Assembly (NCBI RefSeq): GCF_041449215.1 | Contig: NZ_JBGNFV010000001.1 | Coordinates: forward strand, 5,659,001 to 5,723,000 | Reading direction: 5' to 3' | DNA: 64,000 nucleotides | Origin: Roseivirga sp. BDSF3-8 | Lineage (GTDB): Bacteria; Bacteroidota; Bacteroidia; Cytophagales; Cyclobacteriaceae | Shown here: positions 33,630 to 42,445 of the stretch, in pieces | Position numbering within the stretch: the stretch's first letter is position 1 | Layout: each line of letters opens with the position of its first letter | Notes under the pieces: model-generated | Databases searched by the model: none | What the model saw: the letters and a program-made list of their open reading frames with translations, nothing else | Told to the model about the DNA's origin: nothing | Program-made: the position numbers and the translations under genes

Positions 33630-35180
33630 ATGGAACCTAAATTAAGTGCGCGCAGGGATAAGGAACGCCTGATACTGATCGGAGCGACTTGCTTTCTTTT
33701 CGCTTTTCACCTTATCGGTAATGCATATTTCAGCTACGGTTACTTTCGGGATGAGCTTTACTACCTGGCTTGTGCGGAACACCCTGCCTGGGGCTATGTA
33801 GACCAGCCCCCATTGTCGATATGGATCCTTACTGTATGGAAGGTGCTATTTGGCAAAAGTCTCTTCATGATTCGGATGGTACCTGCTATAGCTATTGCGG
33901 GGGTGATCTGGTTTAACGGCAAAACCATACTGCGTATGGGGGGCAATGCGGTGGCGGTTACCATTGCTGCTTTTTGTATTATTACGGCCCCTATCTTCCT
34001 GGCTATGGGCACGTACTATAGCATGAACAGCCTAGATATGCTGTTCTGGTCTGTGGCCATATACCTGGTTTGCGGCATGGTGCAGGCATGGAGGCTTACC
34101 ATGAAGCAATGGGTGGTGCTGGGTATAGTGATGGGGCTGGCACTGCTTAATAAAATCAGCTTCCTGTGGTTCGGGGCGGGGCTCGGGGTAGCTATGGTGG
34201 CCACGCCACTGCGGAAGGAACTGACTACGGCGGGACCATACGTAGCTGCGGCTATAGCACTGGTACTTTTCTCTCCGTATATATTCTGGAATATGGCTAA
34301 TGGCTGGGCTCACGTGGAGTTTATGCAAAACGCCCTGCAGTACAAATACCAGGGCATTACCAGAAGCGACTTTATCAGCGAGGTGATTCTACAGGAGAAT
34401 CCTCTGGCTATTCCGGTATGGGTATGCGGCCTTATCTTTTATTTCTTATACAGGCCTGGCAGAAAATACATGGCCCTGGGACTTATATTTCTTACGACCT
34501 TTTCCATTTTGCTTATAAACGGCCATAGCAAAGCAGAGTACCTGGGGGCTTCATTTCCTGTTTTGTTTGCAGGGGGAGGTATGCTGATCTCAGGAGCAGG
34601 TAAAGTAACTTACCTCAGGTGGGCACCATATGCCCAGGTTTTGCTCCTTCTTGTGTCACTGACTCTGGCCCCGATGGTAAAGCCGCTTTTGGCACCGGAA
34701 GACTATATATCTTTTAGTCAGGCACTGGGGGTAAGACCTGGAAATGCAGAAGGTAAGGAGGTAGCTGCCCTGCACCAGTTTTATGCAGACATGCACGGCT
34801 GGGAGGAGATGGCGCAGAATGTCTCGGAGGTATATAAATTGCTACCGGAGGATGAAAAAGTAAATGCGAGGGTATATGCAAATAATTACGGCGAAGCGGC
34901 TGCTCTGGAATTGTACAGTGACCGCTATCCTTTACCGCTAGTCATGGCCGGGCATAACAACTACTTCCTGTGGGGGCCGGGAGATAAGCCTCTGGAGACG
35001 GTAATAATAGTGGGAGGCGAAAGGGAGGACCACCTGCAATCTTTTGAGGTGGTGAAGGAGGCCGGCTACCACGGGGCAACCTATGCTATGCCTTATGAGA
35101 ATAACCTGACGATATATGTTTGCCGCAAACCAAGGGCCGCCCTGGAGGTGCTTTGGCCGGCAGCAAAAAATTATAACTGA
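33630..35180 (+). CDS. GT39/ArnT-type membrane glycosyltransferase
   Basis: A 516-residue polytopic membrane protein. After the first helix comes YGYFRDELYYLACAEHPAWGYVDQPPL, the conserved first periplasmic loop with the catalytic acidic residue (RDE) of the PMT/ArnT (GT-C) superfamily. About ten more helices follow, and the C-terminal ~130 residues are soluble (periplasmic). Members move sugars from polyprenyl phosphate carriers to lipid A or proteins; the acceptor is unknown here. It is transcribed alone. Confidence 0.88.
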   Translation: MEPKLSARRDKERLILIGATCFLFAFHLIGNAYFSYGYFRDELYYLACAEHPAWGYVDQPPLSIWILTVWKVLFGKSLFMIRMVPAIAIAGVIWFNGKTILRMGGNAVAVTIAAFCIITAPIFLAMGTYYSMNSLDMLFWSVAIYLVCGMVQAWRLTMKQWVVLGIVMGLALLNKISFLWFGAGLGVAMVATPLRKELTTAGPYVAAAIALVLFSPYIFWNMANGWAHVEFMQNALQYKYQGITRSDFISEVILQENPLAIPVWVCGLIFYFLYRPGRKYMALGLIFLTTFSILLINGHSKAEYLGASFPVLFAGGGMLISGAGKVTYLRWAPYAQVLLLLVSLTLAPMVKPLLAPEDYISFSQALGVRPGNAEGKEVAALHQFYADMHGWEEMAQNVSEVYKLLPEDEKVNARVYANNYGEAAALELYSDRYPLPLVMAGHNNYFLWGPGDKPLETVIIVGGEREDHLQSFEVVKEAGYHGATYAMPYENNLTIYVCRKPRAALEVLWPAAKNYN

Positions 35181-35526
35181 TACGGCGGATCAGTAAGTTT
35201 AGGGATATTAAACTACCGCTAGCTCAGATGTAACTTTTTACGGGGCTGCCCAATGCTATCTAGATACAAACACTACACTCAACACGTTAATGCAATAGGC
35301 GTTTATAGCGATCTGGGTAAAGGTGCTCCAATAGAAATGTACCATTTTAACAATTTTTTCATTTTTTTCTTGCCTTCTATAGGGGGTAATGGTTAAATTA
35401 TTAAAACATATCCTGTAAAAGCTAATATAATTTAAATGAGTACCAGCACAGAAAAGGACAACCCGCCCCGCCCTGTATTTGACTTCTACCTGTGGACCTG
35501 AAAGCATCCTGCCGGCCCTGTTCCCC
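35181..35526. other. Convergent intergenic region
   Basis: 346 bases between the convergent GT39 and DoxX genes. No gene, no strong terminator and no repeat was seen; the middle part (35330-35430) is AT-rich. Confidence 0.4.
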
Positions 35527-35931
35527 CTAGGCTATTCCCAGTTTATAATCGAGGGAGTAGCGGTTATATTCATGCAGTGCCAGAAGTATAGCAAGGTAAA
35601 GAGAGTAAAATAGCTGGGTAGCCACGGCGCTCCAGTTTTCGATCATGCATGAGCCAAAAATCAGGGTGAGCATGATAATGGAGGCTGATGTTAAGGCCAG
35701 CCGTGAAAACAACCCCACCAGAAGTAATAAGCCAAGGGCGAGTTCGGCAAATGGTAAGGCGTAAGCAAAAGGTGTTACAAGCCACTGGGGTAAGGGTGAG
35801 CCGGAAAACTCTCCTGTCATCCACTGGCTGAAACCATCCAGCTTGGGCATCCTGATAAGGCCATGCCCTGTAAAGCTACCCCCTACTGCTAACCTGGCGA
35901 ACAGGTAAGCGCTAAATTTATTGGCTGTCAT
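35527..35931 (-). CDS. DoxX family membrane protein
   Basis: A 134-residue protein with four helices. The N-terminal RLAVGGSFTGHGLIRMPKLDGF and the central PFAELALGLLLLVGLFSRLAL block are typical for DoxX/TQO small-subunit-like proteins. Such proteins act in membrane redox or sulfur metabolism, but many members have no known role. It is a single leftward gene. Confidence 0.85.
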   Translation of the reverse strand: MTANKFSAYLFARLAVGGSFTGHGLIRMPKLDGFSQWMTGEFSGSPLPQWLVTPFAYALPFAELALGLLLLVGLFSRLALTSASIIMLTLIFGSCMIENWSAVATQLFYSLYLAILLALHEYNRYSLDYKLGIA

Positions 35932-36168
35932 ATGATTGGTTTTATTTAAACAATCCGGAGGGTGCCGGATGGTTGTAAATACTTAATTGATTGTGAGTTA
36001 GGACATGCTTTGGTGTCTTCGGATTCTCCATTTTAAATAAAACAGGCTCCTGAACATACATCCATGTTAAACTTTTTCGTATATTATTTGGGGAATCATT
36101 CATTGTTTAAAACCACTTTCGGGTCACTCGGTTATTAAGATCATACTCTTTTTGAGCGGAGAAGGTAC

Positions 36169-36897
36169 ATGAAGACACAGAAATTCAACAACATTACGGT
36201 AAGGCGCTACCTGCGAAATGAAATGAGCAGGCAAGAGGAAGCTGCTTTTAAGAAAATACTTGAAGAGGATCCGCAGTTTGCCGGCAAGGTGGCATTGGAT
36301 AAGCAATTGATCAAGGGAGCAACACTGGGATTACACCTGAGGGCGCCGGCCATCAAACTCCACAAGCCGGTAATAGAAAAACAGGCTCCGGCCCGGCCAT
36401 ATGGTATGAATAATCTGTATGTGTGGGGAGCCTTTGCAGCGGCACTTATTCTACTCGCTGCCACGGTTGTTTTATTAATGAACAGTAAGGTAGAAACAGC
36501 CACTATTTACTCTCGCCATTACCGGCCTTTTATAGACCGCAGCGCTGCATTGGAGACGAAATACCAAAAGCCGGTGGAGGCATATGAAAATGGCTTTTAC
36601 GACCAGGCTGTACAGGGTATGGATAATGTACTGATCTTTGAACCAAAGGATGTAACAGCTAATTTTTATAAGGGTCTGGCACTGCTTGCCGGTGGCAATA
36701 CGGAAAAGGCCATTGCGCATCTGACTACTGCGTCTGAGCTAATGCCCTTTTCAGATAGGGGGCCTGTACTATATTACCTGGGCCTGGCACACCTTAAAAA
36801 CGGAGATGCCCATGCGGCACGAGAGGCCCTGGAGGGGTTAAATGCCTTTGAGAATATGTTCAGGGTGAAGTCTAATGAGATCCTGAACAGCCTGTAG
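36169..36897 (+). CDS. Single-helix membrane protein with cytosolic anti-sigma-like N-terminus and TPR repeats
   Basis: A 242-residue protein. The N-terminus (ITVRRYLRNEMSRQEEAAFKKILEEDPQFAGKVALDKQLI) resembles the anti-sigma/FecR-type leader used in Bacteroidota, but has no zinc ligands. One membrane helix (~82-105, LYVWGAFAAALILLAATVVLLM) leads to a periplasmic TPR domain (~140-240, e.g. ANFYKGLALLAGGNTEKAIAHL and YYLGLAHLKNGDAHAAREAL). The layout suggests a membrane scaffold or signal protein; no sigma factor gene is adjacent. Confidence 0.75.
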   Translation: MKTQKFNNITVRRYLRNEMSRQEEAAFKKILEEDPQFAGKVALDKQLIKGATLGLHLRAPAIKLHKPVIEKQAPARPYGMNNLYVWGAFAAALILLAATVVLLMNSKVETATIYSRHYRPFIDRSAALETKYQKPVEAYENGFYDQAVQGMDNVLIFEPKDVTANFYKGLALLAGGNTEKAIAHLTTASELMPFSDRGPVLYYLGLAHLKNGDAHAAREALEGLNAFENMFRVKSNEILNSL

Positions 36898-36932
36898 CTT
36901 ACTTTCCTGAAAGGGGGCTGATAATTATCCGC

Positions 36933-37433
36933 TTATATTTTAACCCCCTTACCTACTTTATTGCCTTTTTCCTCAAAGAGTGTGGAGGTACGTACTTTAT
37001 CTAACAGCTCATTAAGGGTACCCGCTTCTTTTTCCGTAAGTACAGACAGTTCGTCGTTCCAGTTATTCATAACGGGATCGATCTTTGCCAGTAATTCCAA
37101 CCCTTCGTCAGATATATGTACATCTACGGCCCGGCGGTCGGAAGGGCACTGCTTTCTTACGACGAGATTTTTTCTCTCCAGCTTGTCCACAATCCGTGAT
37201 GCATTGGACATTCTGTCCAGCATACGCTCGATAATGAGGTTAATGGTGCTTGGCTTGGGGTGCTGACCTCTAAGTATCCGTAATACGTTATACTGGGCAG
37301 CCGTGAGCCCAAACTTTTTAAAAACGACAGCCTGTCGCTCGTTTAGCCAGCTAGATGTATACAGGATATTAATCACTAACTTCTGGTATTCGGATGTGAA
37401 TTTCTTTTGGTGGATATCATCTTCTATTGCCAT
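36933..37433 (-). CDS. MarR family transcriptional regulator
   Basis: About 166 residues from the start at 37433; an ATG at 37457 would add eight. Winged helix: FGLTAAQYNVLRILRGQ, then PSTINLIIERMLDRMSNASRIVDKLERKNLVVRKQCPSDRRAVDVHISDEG, which is the MarR recognition helix and wing, then a C-terminal dimer helix. Bacteroidota homologues of this type often control membrane-stress or lipid-related genes. It converges on the TPR gene at 36897. Confidence 0.88.
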   Translation of the reverse strand: MAIEDDIHQKKFTSEYQKLVINILYTSSWLNERQAVVFKKFGLTAAQYNVLRILRGQHPKPSTINLIIERMLDRMSNASRIVDKLERKNLVVRKQCPSDRRAVDVHISDEGLELLAKIDPVMNNWNDELSVLTEKEAGTLNELLDKVRTSTLFEEKGNKVGKGVKI

Positions 37434-37480
37434 ACTACTATTTATTAACCTCTCCACATATGCCTGTAAAGATTTGGTTA

Positions 37481-37493
37481 CGTTAATCTAACG
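37481..37493. promoter_or_regulatory. Possible MarR operator
   Basis: CGTTA-ATC-TAACG, a perfect 5-bp-arm palindrome 48 bases upstream of the MarR start codon. It is short, so chance is possible. Confidence 0.35.
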
Positions 37494-37623
37494 CTACTCT
37501 ACCCGCAAATTGTTTAACGTCCAATTCACAAAACACCATAACGGGGAGGTAAATCAACAAAAGTCTTCGACGAAAATAAACAGAAAAATCCAAACACCAG
37601 CCACTAAGGGGCACCAAAGCAAA

Positions 37624-37653
37624 AAACATTCGCTTTATGAAACGAATGTTTTT
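37624..37653 (-). terminator. Terminator of the Spy-like gene
   Basis: AAACATTCG (37624-37632) pairs with CGAATGTTT (37643-37651) over a 10-base loop with A/T runs on both sides. It lies just downstream of the leftward gene that ends at 37687. Confidence 0.72.
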
Positions 37654-37686
37654 GTCAAGCTAAGCTTATTCAGCGGGGAAATTAAA

Positions 37687-38115
37687 TCAGCCGTTGCCTC
37701 CTCTATGGCCTCTTCGTTTTTCCATGCGTTTTTTCATGCGCTGATTACGCTTCTCAGCCATTTGGGTGTATTTAGCATCCTGCTCATCGTCAAGTACCGC
37801 CAGAATGTCTGAATCGGTTTTCTCTTTCAACGCCTTCATCTGTTCCTTTACAGCGGTACGGTCTACTTCGTCACTCTCTTTGATATTCTCACGAATACCT
37901 TTCATCTCCTCATGGCTATCTTCCAGAATAGAGCGGATCTCCTGCTCCTGCTGATCGGTAAGCTCCAGCTTTTCATCCAGCCGTGCGATGTGTTTTTCCA
38001 TGCGCTCTTCAGGGGAGATGTCTTTACCTCTGTGCCCTCTGCGTCCGCCGTCCTGGGCCATGCCCTGCATGGTCACGAGGCTAATCATTGCGAAAATTAT
38101 CAGTCCTTTTTTCAT
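37687..38115 (-). CDS. Spy/CpxP-like periplasmic protein
   Basis: A 142-residue protein with a signal peptide (1-20, ending MAQ). The mature part is mostly helical and charged: LELTDQQEQEIRSILEDSHEEMKGIRE is the LTxxQ-type motif of the Spy/CpxP family. The C-terminal part is Arg/Gly/His-rich (RMKKRMEKRRGHRGG). Such proteins act as ATP-independent chaperones or stress sensors in the periplasm. It lies 35 bases after the lipoprotein gene on the same strand and probably shares its transcript. Confidence 0.82.
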   Translation of the reverse strand: MKKGLIIFAMISLVTMQGMAQDGGRRGHRGKDISPEERMEKHIARLDEKLELTDQQEQEIRSILEDSHEEMKGIRENIKESDEVDRTAVKEQMKALKEKTDSDILAVLDDEQDAKYTQMAEKRNQRMKKRMEKRRGHRGGNG

Positions 38116-38150
38116 AACTTGTTTACTATTAAAATCTGTTTTTCAATTAA

Positions 38151-39017
38151 TTATCTTAGGGTAAGGGGGTAGGTTTTCTCCCCTATTGTTACTGCGCCTA
38201 ACCTGTCGCATGGCTGCCCTCCTACGGGGTCATAGTCGAGTGTCCAGCTTAATCCGTTTTCGTTTTCGTAAGCAATAATACCGTCAACAAAGGTTCTGGC
38301 GCAGCCGGCTTCTGTGTTACGGATGAGGGGTTCCTTCACGGTATAGGAGAAGGTTACCCCTCGCCTGTTGGTGCCGGATGTATTGCCTGTCACCTGGACC
38401 TTGTTATCAAATGGGTTGCGGGGGGTGTCTGCGCCCTCCACTACCTGCAGTTGCCTGTTGCTACTCCAGCTTACTGAACCGCGGGCATTGGTATAGGTGG
38501 CCTCTGTGAGGGTAATATGAAAGGCGGGTACACCTTCGGGCTCAGTAGCATTGGTAATGGTTTTGGTACCGGTGAGCAGGTTGTCATTCACGTAATAATC
38601 CTGCAGGCTTATGGTACGCGATGCGCCCGGCTCATGTCTGTAGCCGTCGTAGCTGATGACGATCGTGCCTCTTCGGTACAGCCCGTCTTTACCGAGGCAA
38701 TTCTCCTCACCAAAATCAATGGTTACCTGCCGGTTTTCCTCATGGTGTGTTACGGTAGCGCATGCTGCCAGTATGCGATGCTCGCGCTGGCTCACGCTGC
38801 CGCCTTCCAGGCTTTCGGAAATAATTGCCATCTCATCTTCCACCAACTCAAAAACCGATTCCATTTCGCTCTCGCCTTCGGCCTGTACAATGGTAACGGA
38901 GACCTCAGCTCCCGGCTCTGCGGACTGGCTAAGATCATCGGACTCATCCTGGCAGGCGGTAAATCCCAGCATCAGGGTGAGGCTAAGCAGGGCGGCGGTT
39001 GTGGGTGTTCTTTTCAT
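38151..39017 (-). CDS. Unknown lipoprotein
   Basis: A 288-residue protein with a lipoprotein signal (GFTAC, Cys22). The body is beta-rich with repeated short strands (TIVISYDGYRH, AFHITLTEATYTNARGSVSW, RGVTFSYTVKEPLI) and no known domain that I recognise. Four further cysteines are likely disulfide-bonded. It is upstream of the Spy-like gene. The 210 bases between it and the divergent ECF sigma gene must hold both promoters. Confidence 0.72.
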   Translation of the reverse strand: MKRTPTTAALLSLTLMLGFTACQDESDDLSQSAEPGAEVSVTIVQAEGESEMESVFELVEDEMAIISESLEGGSVSQREHRILAACATVTHHEENRQVTIDFGEENCLGKDGLYRRGTIVISYDGYRHEPGASRTISLQDYYVNDNLLTGTKTITNATEPEGVPAFHITLTEATYTNARGSVSWSSNRQLQVVEGADTPRNPFDNKVQVTGNTSGTNRRGVTFSYTVKEPLIRNTEAGCARTFVDGIIAYENENGLSWTLDYDPVGGQPCDRLGAVTIGEKTYPLTLR

Positions 39018-39227
39018 GTATCTATTGGTTTAATTTTCTGAATACACCCCTTAGACCTGGTATAGCCTGGCTGGTTTAATGGGGCATTTGATTTTTGTGA
39101 AAAAAATACCGGGGAGGTGGTTTACACCTTAGTTATATATGGGGAAGGATATTTTCTGAAATTTATTTTATTGAGGATTAAACCGGGGAGCCACACCGCG
39201 GTCTAAGTATCAAATACGGGTTGGCAT

Positions 39228-39767
39228 TTGGAAGACCAGGAAATAGTAAAAAGACTGAAAAACGGTGAAGGCCGTGACCATGCTTTTCGTCTTTTGGTGG
39301 AGAAGTACCAGGAGCGGATGTATTGGCATATCCGGAAAATGGTGATAGATCATGAGGATGCTGATGACCTGGTACAGGATGTTTTTGTAAAGGTGTGGAA
39401 GGGGATAGACCGCTTCAGGGAGGATAGTAACCTGTATACATGGCTGTACAGGATAGCTACGAATGAGTGCCTTACCTTTCTGAATAAAAAAAAGAGGCGC
39501 TTTTTTCTACCGATTGGCCGTAATGAAGGGGAGCTGGAGCTAAAGCTGGAAAGTGACGCGCTTATATCGGGAGATGAAGTAAGCATGAGGCTGCAAAAAG
39601 CACTGCTGAAGTTACCGGACAAGCAAAGGCTTGTATTTAACATGCGCTACTTTGATGAGATCGCCTACGAAGATATGGCGAGGATCACTGACACCAGCGT
39701 AGGGGCGCTTAAGGCGAGTTATCACCATGCTGTAAAAAAAATTGAAGAATTTATCCGTGAACATTAA
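39228..39767 (+). CDS. RNA polymerase ECF-type sigma factor
   Basis: A 179-residue sigma-70-family protein. Region 2 (~18-85): LVEKYQERMYWHIRKMVIDHEDADDLVQDVFVKVWKGIDRF and LYTWLYRIATNECL. Region 4 (~120-175): LPDKQRLVFNMRYFDEIAYEDMARITDTSVGALKASYHHAVKKI. The start is the TTG at 39228: an in-frame stop lies at 39204 and no ATG comes before residue 28, where region 2 has already begun. The anti-sigma-like gene follows by 30 bases and a Spy-like gene after that. Confidence 0.93.
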   Translation: MEDQEIVKRLKNGEGRDHAFRLLVEKYQERMYWHIRKMVIDHEDADDLVQDVFVKVWKGIDRFREDSNLYTWLYRIATNECLTFLNKKKRRFFLPIGRNEGELELKLESDALISGDEVSMRLQKALLKLPDKQRLVFNMRYFDEIAYEDMARITDTSVGALKASYHHAVKKIEEFIREH

Positions 39768-39797
39768 ACCCTGGTGTAAAAAACCGGTCAAACAGAT

Positions 39798-40265
39798 ATG
39801 AAACCTCAGAAGAAGCATACGGAAAAGACTAAGCTTACCTTGCCGGGGCGTGATGGCCAGGCTCGGTTCCGGACACCGGAGGGCTACTTTGATTCGTTGC
39901 CCAACCGGATCATGGATAAGGTAGCTGAGGAAAAAGAAGCGGGTAAGCGGCCTGGCAAACTGGCCCCTATGTACCCGATGGTGGTGTCTGCGGCGGCGGC
40001 ATCACTGCTGGCTATAGCGGTATGGTTCTGGCAGTCGGAGGGTGCTGGTACACATGCTCCGGACAGTACGGAGCTCCTGGCTCAGCTTTCTGACCAGGAA
40101 ATGATAGACTACCTGAGCCAGAGTAATATGGATGTGGAGGAGATAGCTGAAACAGCACCTGAAAGCCTGCCGGAGGAAGTGGAAATATTTCCTGAGGGGG
40201 AAGAAATACCTGATGAGGTGTGGGAAGAGGAAATTATGTATGGGGACTTATATGACCTGATCTGA
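39798..40265 (+). CDS. Probable anti-sigma factor, single-helix membrane protein
   Basis: A 155-residue protein. Cytosolic part (1-55) with FRTPEGYFDSLPNRIMDKV, a motif common in the partner proteins of Bacteroidota ECF factors; one membrane helix (~58-78, YPMVVSAAAASLLAIAVWF); then a very acidic periplasmic C-terminus ending EEEIMYGDLYDLI. No zinc-finger motif is present. The role as the anti-sigma factor of the upstream gene follows from its position and layout. Confidence 0.8.
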   Translation: MKPQKKHTEKTKLTLPGRDGQARFRTPEGYFDSLPNRIMDKVAEEKEAGKRPGKLAPMYPMVVSAAAASLLAIAVWFWQSEGAGTHAPDSTELLAQLSDQEMIDYLSQSNMDVEEIAETAPESLPEEVEIFPEGEEIPDEVWEEEIMYGDLYDLI

Positions 40266-40275
40266 AAAACCTGAT

Positions 40276-40719
40276 ATGGATATGAAGAAAATAATACTGA
40301 TAACCCTTATGATGATAACTGCTGGTGCGGCTTATAGCCAGCGTGGTAGCGGGGAATACAGGGAAAAACTTGAGGCGGCCCGCATTGCCATAATCACTGA
40401 AAAGCTTTCGCTGAGCCCGGAGCAGGCACAGCGGTTCTGGCCTATATTCAATGAGTTTGACGACAAGCGGAAAGGGCTGCGCAGAAACATGGCGGAAGCC
40501 CGCAGAAACCTACAGATAGGTGACTTAAGTGAAGCAGAGGCGGATAAGCTGCTGGATGAGTGGAAGGCGCACCGGATGGCTGAGGTAAAACTGGAAACTG
40601 AATATATGGAGAGGTTTCGTGAGGTGCTTTCAGCCAGGCAGGTGCTGGCTCTCATATCTGTAGAGGACGAATTAAGGAGACGTCTGCTGCGCAGACTGAA
40701 CGAGCGGCGGGGTGGCTAA
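40276..40719 (+). CDS. Spy/CpxP-like periplasmic sensor protein, third gene of the sigma operon
   Basis: A 147-residue protein with a signal peptide (residues 1-20, ITAGAAYSQ end; the second ATG at 40282 could also be the start). The mature part has LEAARIAIITEKLSLSPEQAQRFWPIFNEFDDKRKGLR, a pattern of heavy-metal-resistance/Spy-type proteins in Bacteroidota sigma operons, then charged helices ending RRLLRRLNERRGG. It probably reports envelope stress to the sigma/anti-sigma pair. It begins 10 bases after the previous gene. Confidence 0.85.
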   Translation: MDMKKIILITLMMITAGAAYSQRGSGEYREKLEAARIAIITEKLSLSPEQAQRFWPIFNEFDDKRKGLRRNMAEARRNLQIGDLSEAEADKLLDEWKAHRMAEVKLETEYMERFREVLSARQVLALISVEDELRRRLLRRLNERRGG

Positions 40720-40741
40720 ATGTATTTCATGAACAGACAAT

Positions 40742-40780
40742 AAAAGGCGGTGAATGGGGCAAGGTCATTCACCGCCTTTT
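40742..40780 (+). terminator. Strong terminator of the sigma operon
   Basis: A 12-bp perfect stem (40745-40756 with 40766-40777; extended by A/T pairs to 15 bp), a 9-base loop and a run of seven T. It lies between the Spy-like gene and xseA and rules out a longer xseA reading frame that starts at 40750. Confidence 0.93.
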
Positions 40781-40857
40781 TTTCTGCGGGACGGGCTTTG
40801 GTCTTAATTATTGATAACTGGTCGTGGATACTTCTTAAAATCCTGTATTTTGGCGGC

Positions 40858-42171
40858 ATGGAGTCCCGCTTAACGCTCTTTGAACTGAATCGACTGATTC
40901 GCAATACTCTTGATGCTAACCTGGAACCGGGCTACTGGGTGGTGGCTGAAATAGGTGAAATGCGTATGAACCAGCGCGGCCACTGCTATATGGAACTGGT
41001 GGAAAAGGAGGATGACCAGGTAAAGGCTAAGATCCGGGCTAATATATGGGCGTACACGTACCGTAATATCAGCGGCTGGTTTGAGGCTGTAACGGGCCAG
41101 GGGCTGGAGCCGGGCATGAAGGTGCTGGCTTTTGGGAAGGTGCAGTTTCATGAACTGTATGGTATGAGCCTGAATATTCAGGACATAGACCCTCAGTTTA
41201 CGCTGGGGGAAAGGGCGCGCCGTAAGCAGGAGATACTCAAGCTGCTTAAAGAGGAAGGGGTATATGACATGAACCGGCAACTGCCGCTGCCACTGGTGCC
41301 TCAGCGGCTGGCGGTGATCAGCTCTCCTACTGCGGCCGGTTTCGGAGACTTTGTGCACCAGCTGGAAAACAACCGCAATGGCTATCACTTTGAGATTGTG
41401 CTGTTTCAGGCACTGATGCAGGGTGACAAGGCGCCTGCGGCTATAGTGAACGCGATGCACCAGATCTATGAGCAGATGGATTGCTTTGATGCGCTGATCA
41501 TCATTCGCGGGGGTGGCAGCCAGGTGGACCTGGACTGCTTCGACACGTATGAGGTGGCTTCGCACGTGGCGCAGTTTCCATTGCCGGTGTTTACAGGCAT
41601 AGGTCACGAGCGGGATGAGACCATCGCTGACATGGTGGCTCATACTTCCTTGAAAACGCCTACGGCGGTGGCTGAATTCCTACTGAGTGGGGCGACACGC
41701 TTTGATGACCGGCTGAACACTGCACTCAGATCACTCATACATGTAGCGGCAGGCAATCTGAGCCGGGCATCCAGGCTGACTGACCAGTTGTCGGGCCGGT
41801 TGCACATGTCTGTACAGCAACGCCTGCACAATGAATCGGTAAAGCTGGAAGTGGCAGGCAGGGACATCAGAAACCAGGCATCAAACTACCTGAACCGGGA
41901 AGAAAACCGCCTGGAGGAGATGGCAAAAGCATTGAAAAAACTACCGGAAGCCAGGCTGCGTTCTGAAAAGGACAAACTGGTATATCTGGAAAAAAGCCTG
42001 AACCTGCAGCACCCTGACCGGCTACTGGAAAAGGGCTATACCCTTACGCTGAATAAGGGAAAAATCGTAAAATCTGCGGCTGACCTGAAGCCGGGTGACA
42101 CTCTGGAAACGAGGGGGCGGGATTTTGTATTATCAAGTACTTTGGATAAAATCGAAGATGGAAAAGCCTGA
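40858..42171 (+). CDS. xseA: Exodeoxyribonuclease VII large subunit
   Basis: 437 residues from the ATG at 40858. N-terminal OB-fold (LTLFELNRLIRNTLDANLEPGYWVVAEIGE, MRMNQRGHCYMELVEK), then the catalytic domain with AVISSPTAAGFGDFVHQL, the RGGGSQVDLDCFDTYEVA block and IGHERDETIADMVAHTSLKTPTAVAEFL, and a C-terminal part with coiled helix and GYTLTLNKGKIV. It degrades single-stranded DNA together with XseB. The frame extends upstream to 40750, but that part overlaps the terminator. It overlaps xseB by 14 bases. Confidence 0.95.
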   Translation: MESRLTLFELNRLIRNTLDANLEPGYWVVAEIGEMRMNQRGHCYMELVEKEDDQVKAKIRANIWAYTYRNISGWFEAVTGQGLEPGMKVLAFGKVQFHELYGMSLNIQDIDPQFTLGERARRKQEILKLLKEEGVYDMNRQLPLPLVPQRLAVISSPTAAGFGDFVHQLENNRNGYHFEIVLFQALMQGDKAPAAIVNAMHQIYEQMDCFDALIIIRGGGSQVDLDCFDTYEVASHVAQFPLPVFTGIGHERDETIADMVAHTSLKTPTAVAEFLLSGATRFDDRLNTALRSLIHVAAGNLSRASRLTDQLSGRLHMSVQQRLHNESVKLEVAGRDIRNQASNYLNREENRLEEMAKALKKLPEARLRSEKDKLVYLEKSLNLQHPDRLLEKGYTLTLNKGKIVKSAADLKPGDTLETRGRDFVLSSTLDKIEDGKA

Positions 42172-42391
42172 AGATTTGCCTTATAGCGAAGCGATAAAGG
42201 AGGTGGAGAGTATCCTGCAGCATATTGAGAACCGGGAACTGGACATAGATGACCTTTCCGGCAACGTAAACCGTGCCCTGGCGCTGATCAAGGCATGTAA
42301 GTCCAAACTCAGACATACGGAGCAGGACCTGCAAAAGGCACTGAATGACATGGATTCGGATGCGCCGGAAGAGCCGGCGGCAGATGCCTAG
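42158..42391 (+). CDS. xseB: Exodeoxyribonuclease VII small subunit
   Basis: 77 residues from the ATG at 42158: YSEAIKEVESILQHIENRELDIDDLSGNVNRALALIKACKSKLRHTEQDLQKAL is the usual two-helix XseB. It overlaps the end of xseA by 14 bases, which indicates translational coupling. An in-frame upstream extension (from 42095) lies within xseA and is rejected. Confidence 0.93.
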   Translation: MEKPEDLPYSEAIKEVESILQHIENRELDIDDLSGNVNRALALIKACKSKLRHTEQDLQKALNDMDSDAPEEPAADA

Positions 42392-42445
42392 GCCAGGACT
42401 CACTTACCACTTCACTATAAACTTTATACCCCTGATAGCACTCAT

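Noticed and set aside
35256-35507. 83-codon minus-strand open frame between the GT39 and DoxX genes
   Set aside because: No motif, odd composition, AT-rich region; judged to be chance.
40750-40857. In-frame N-terminal extension of xseA
   Set aside because: It overlaps the strong terminator at 40742-40780, and homologues begin at the ATG at 40858.
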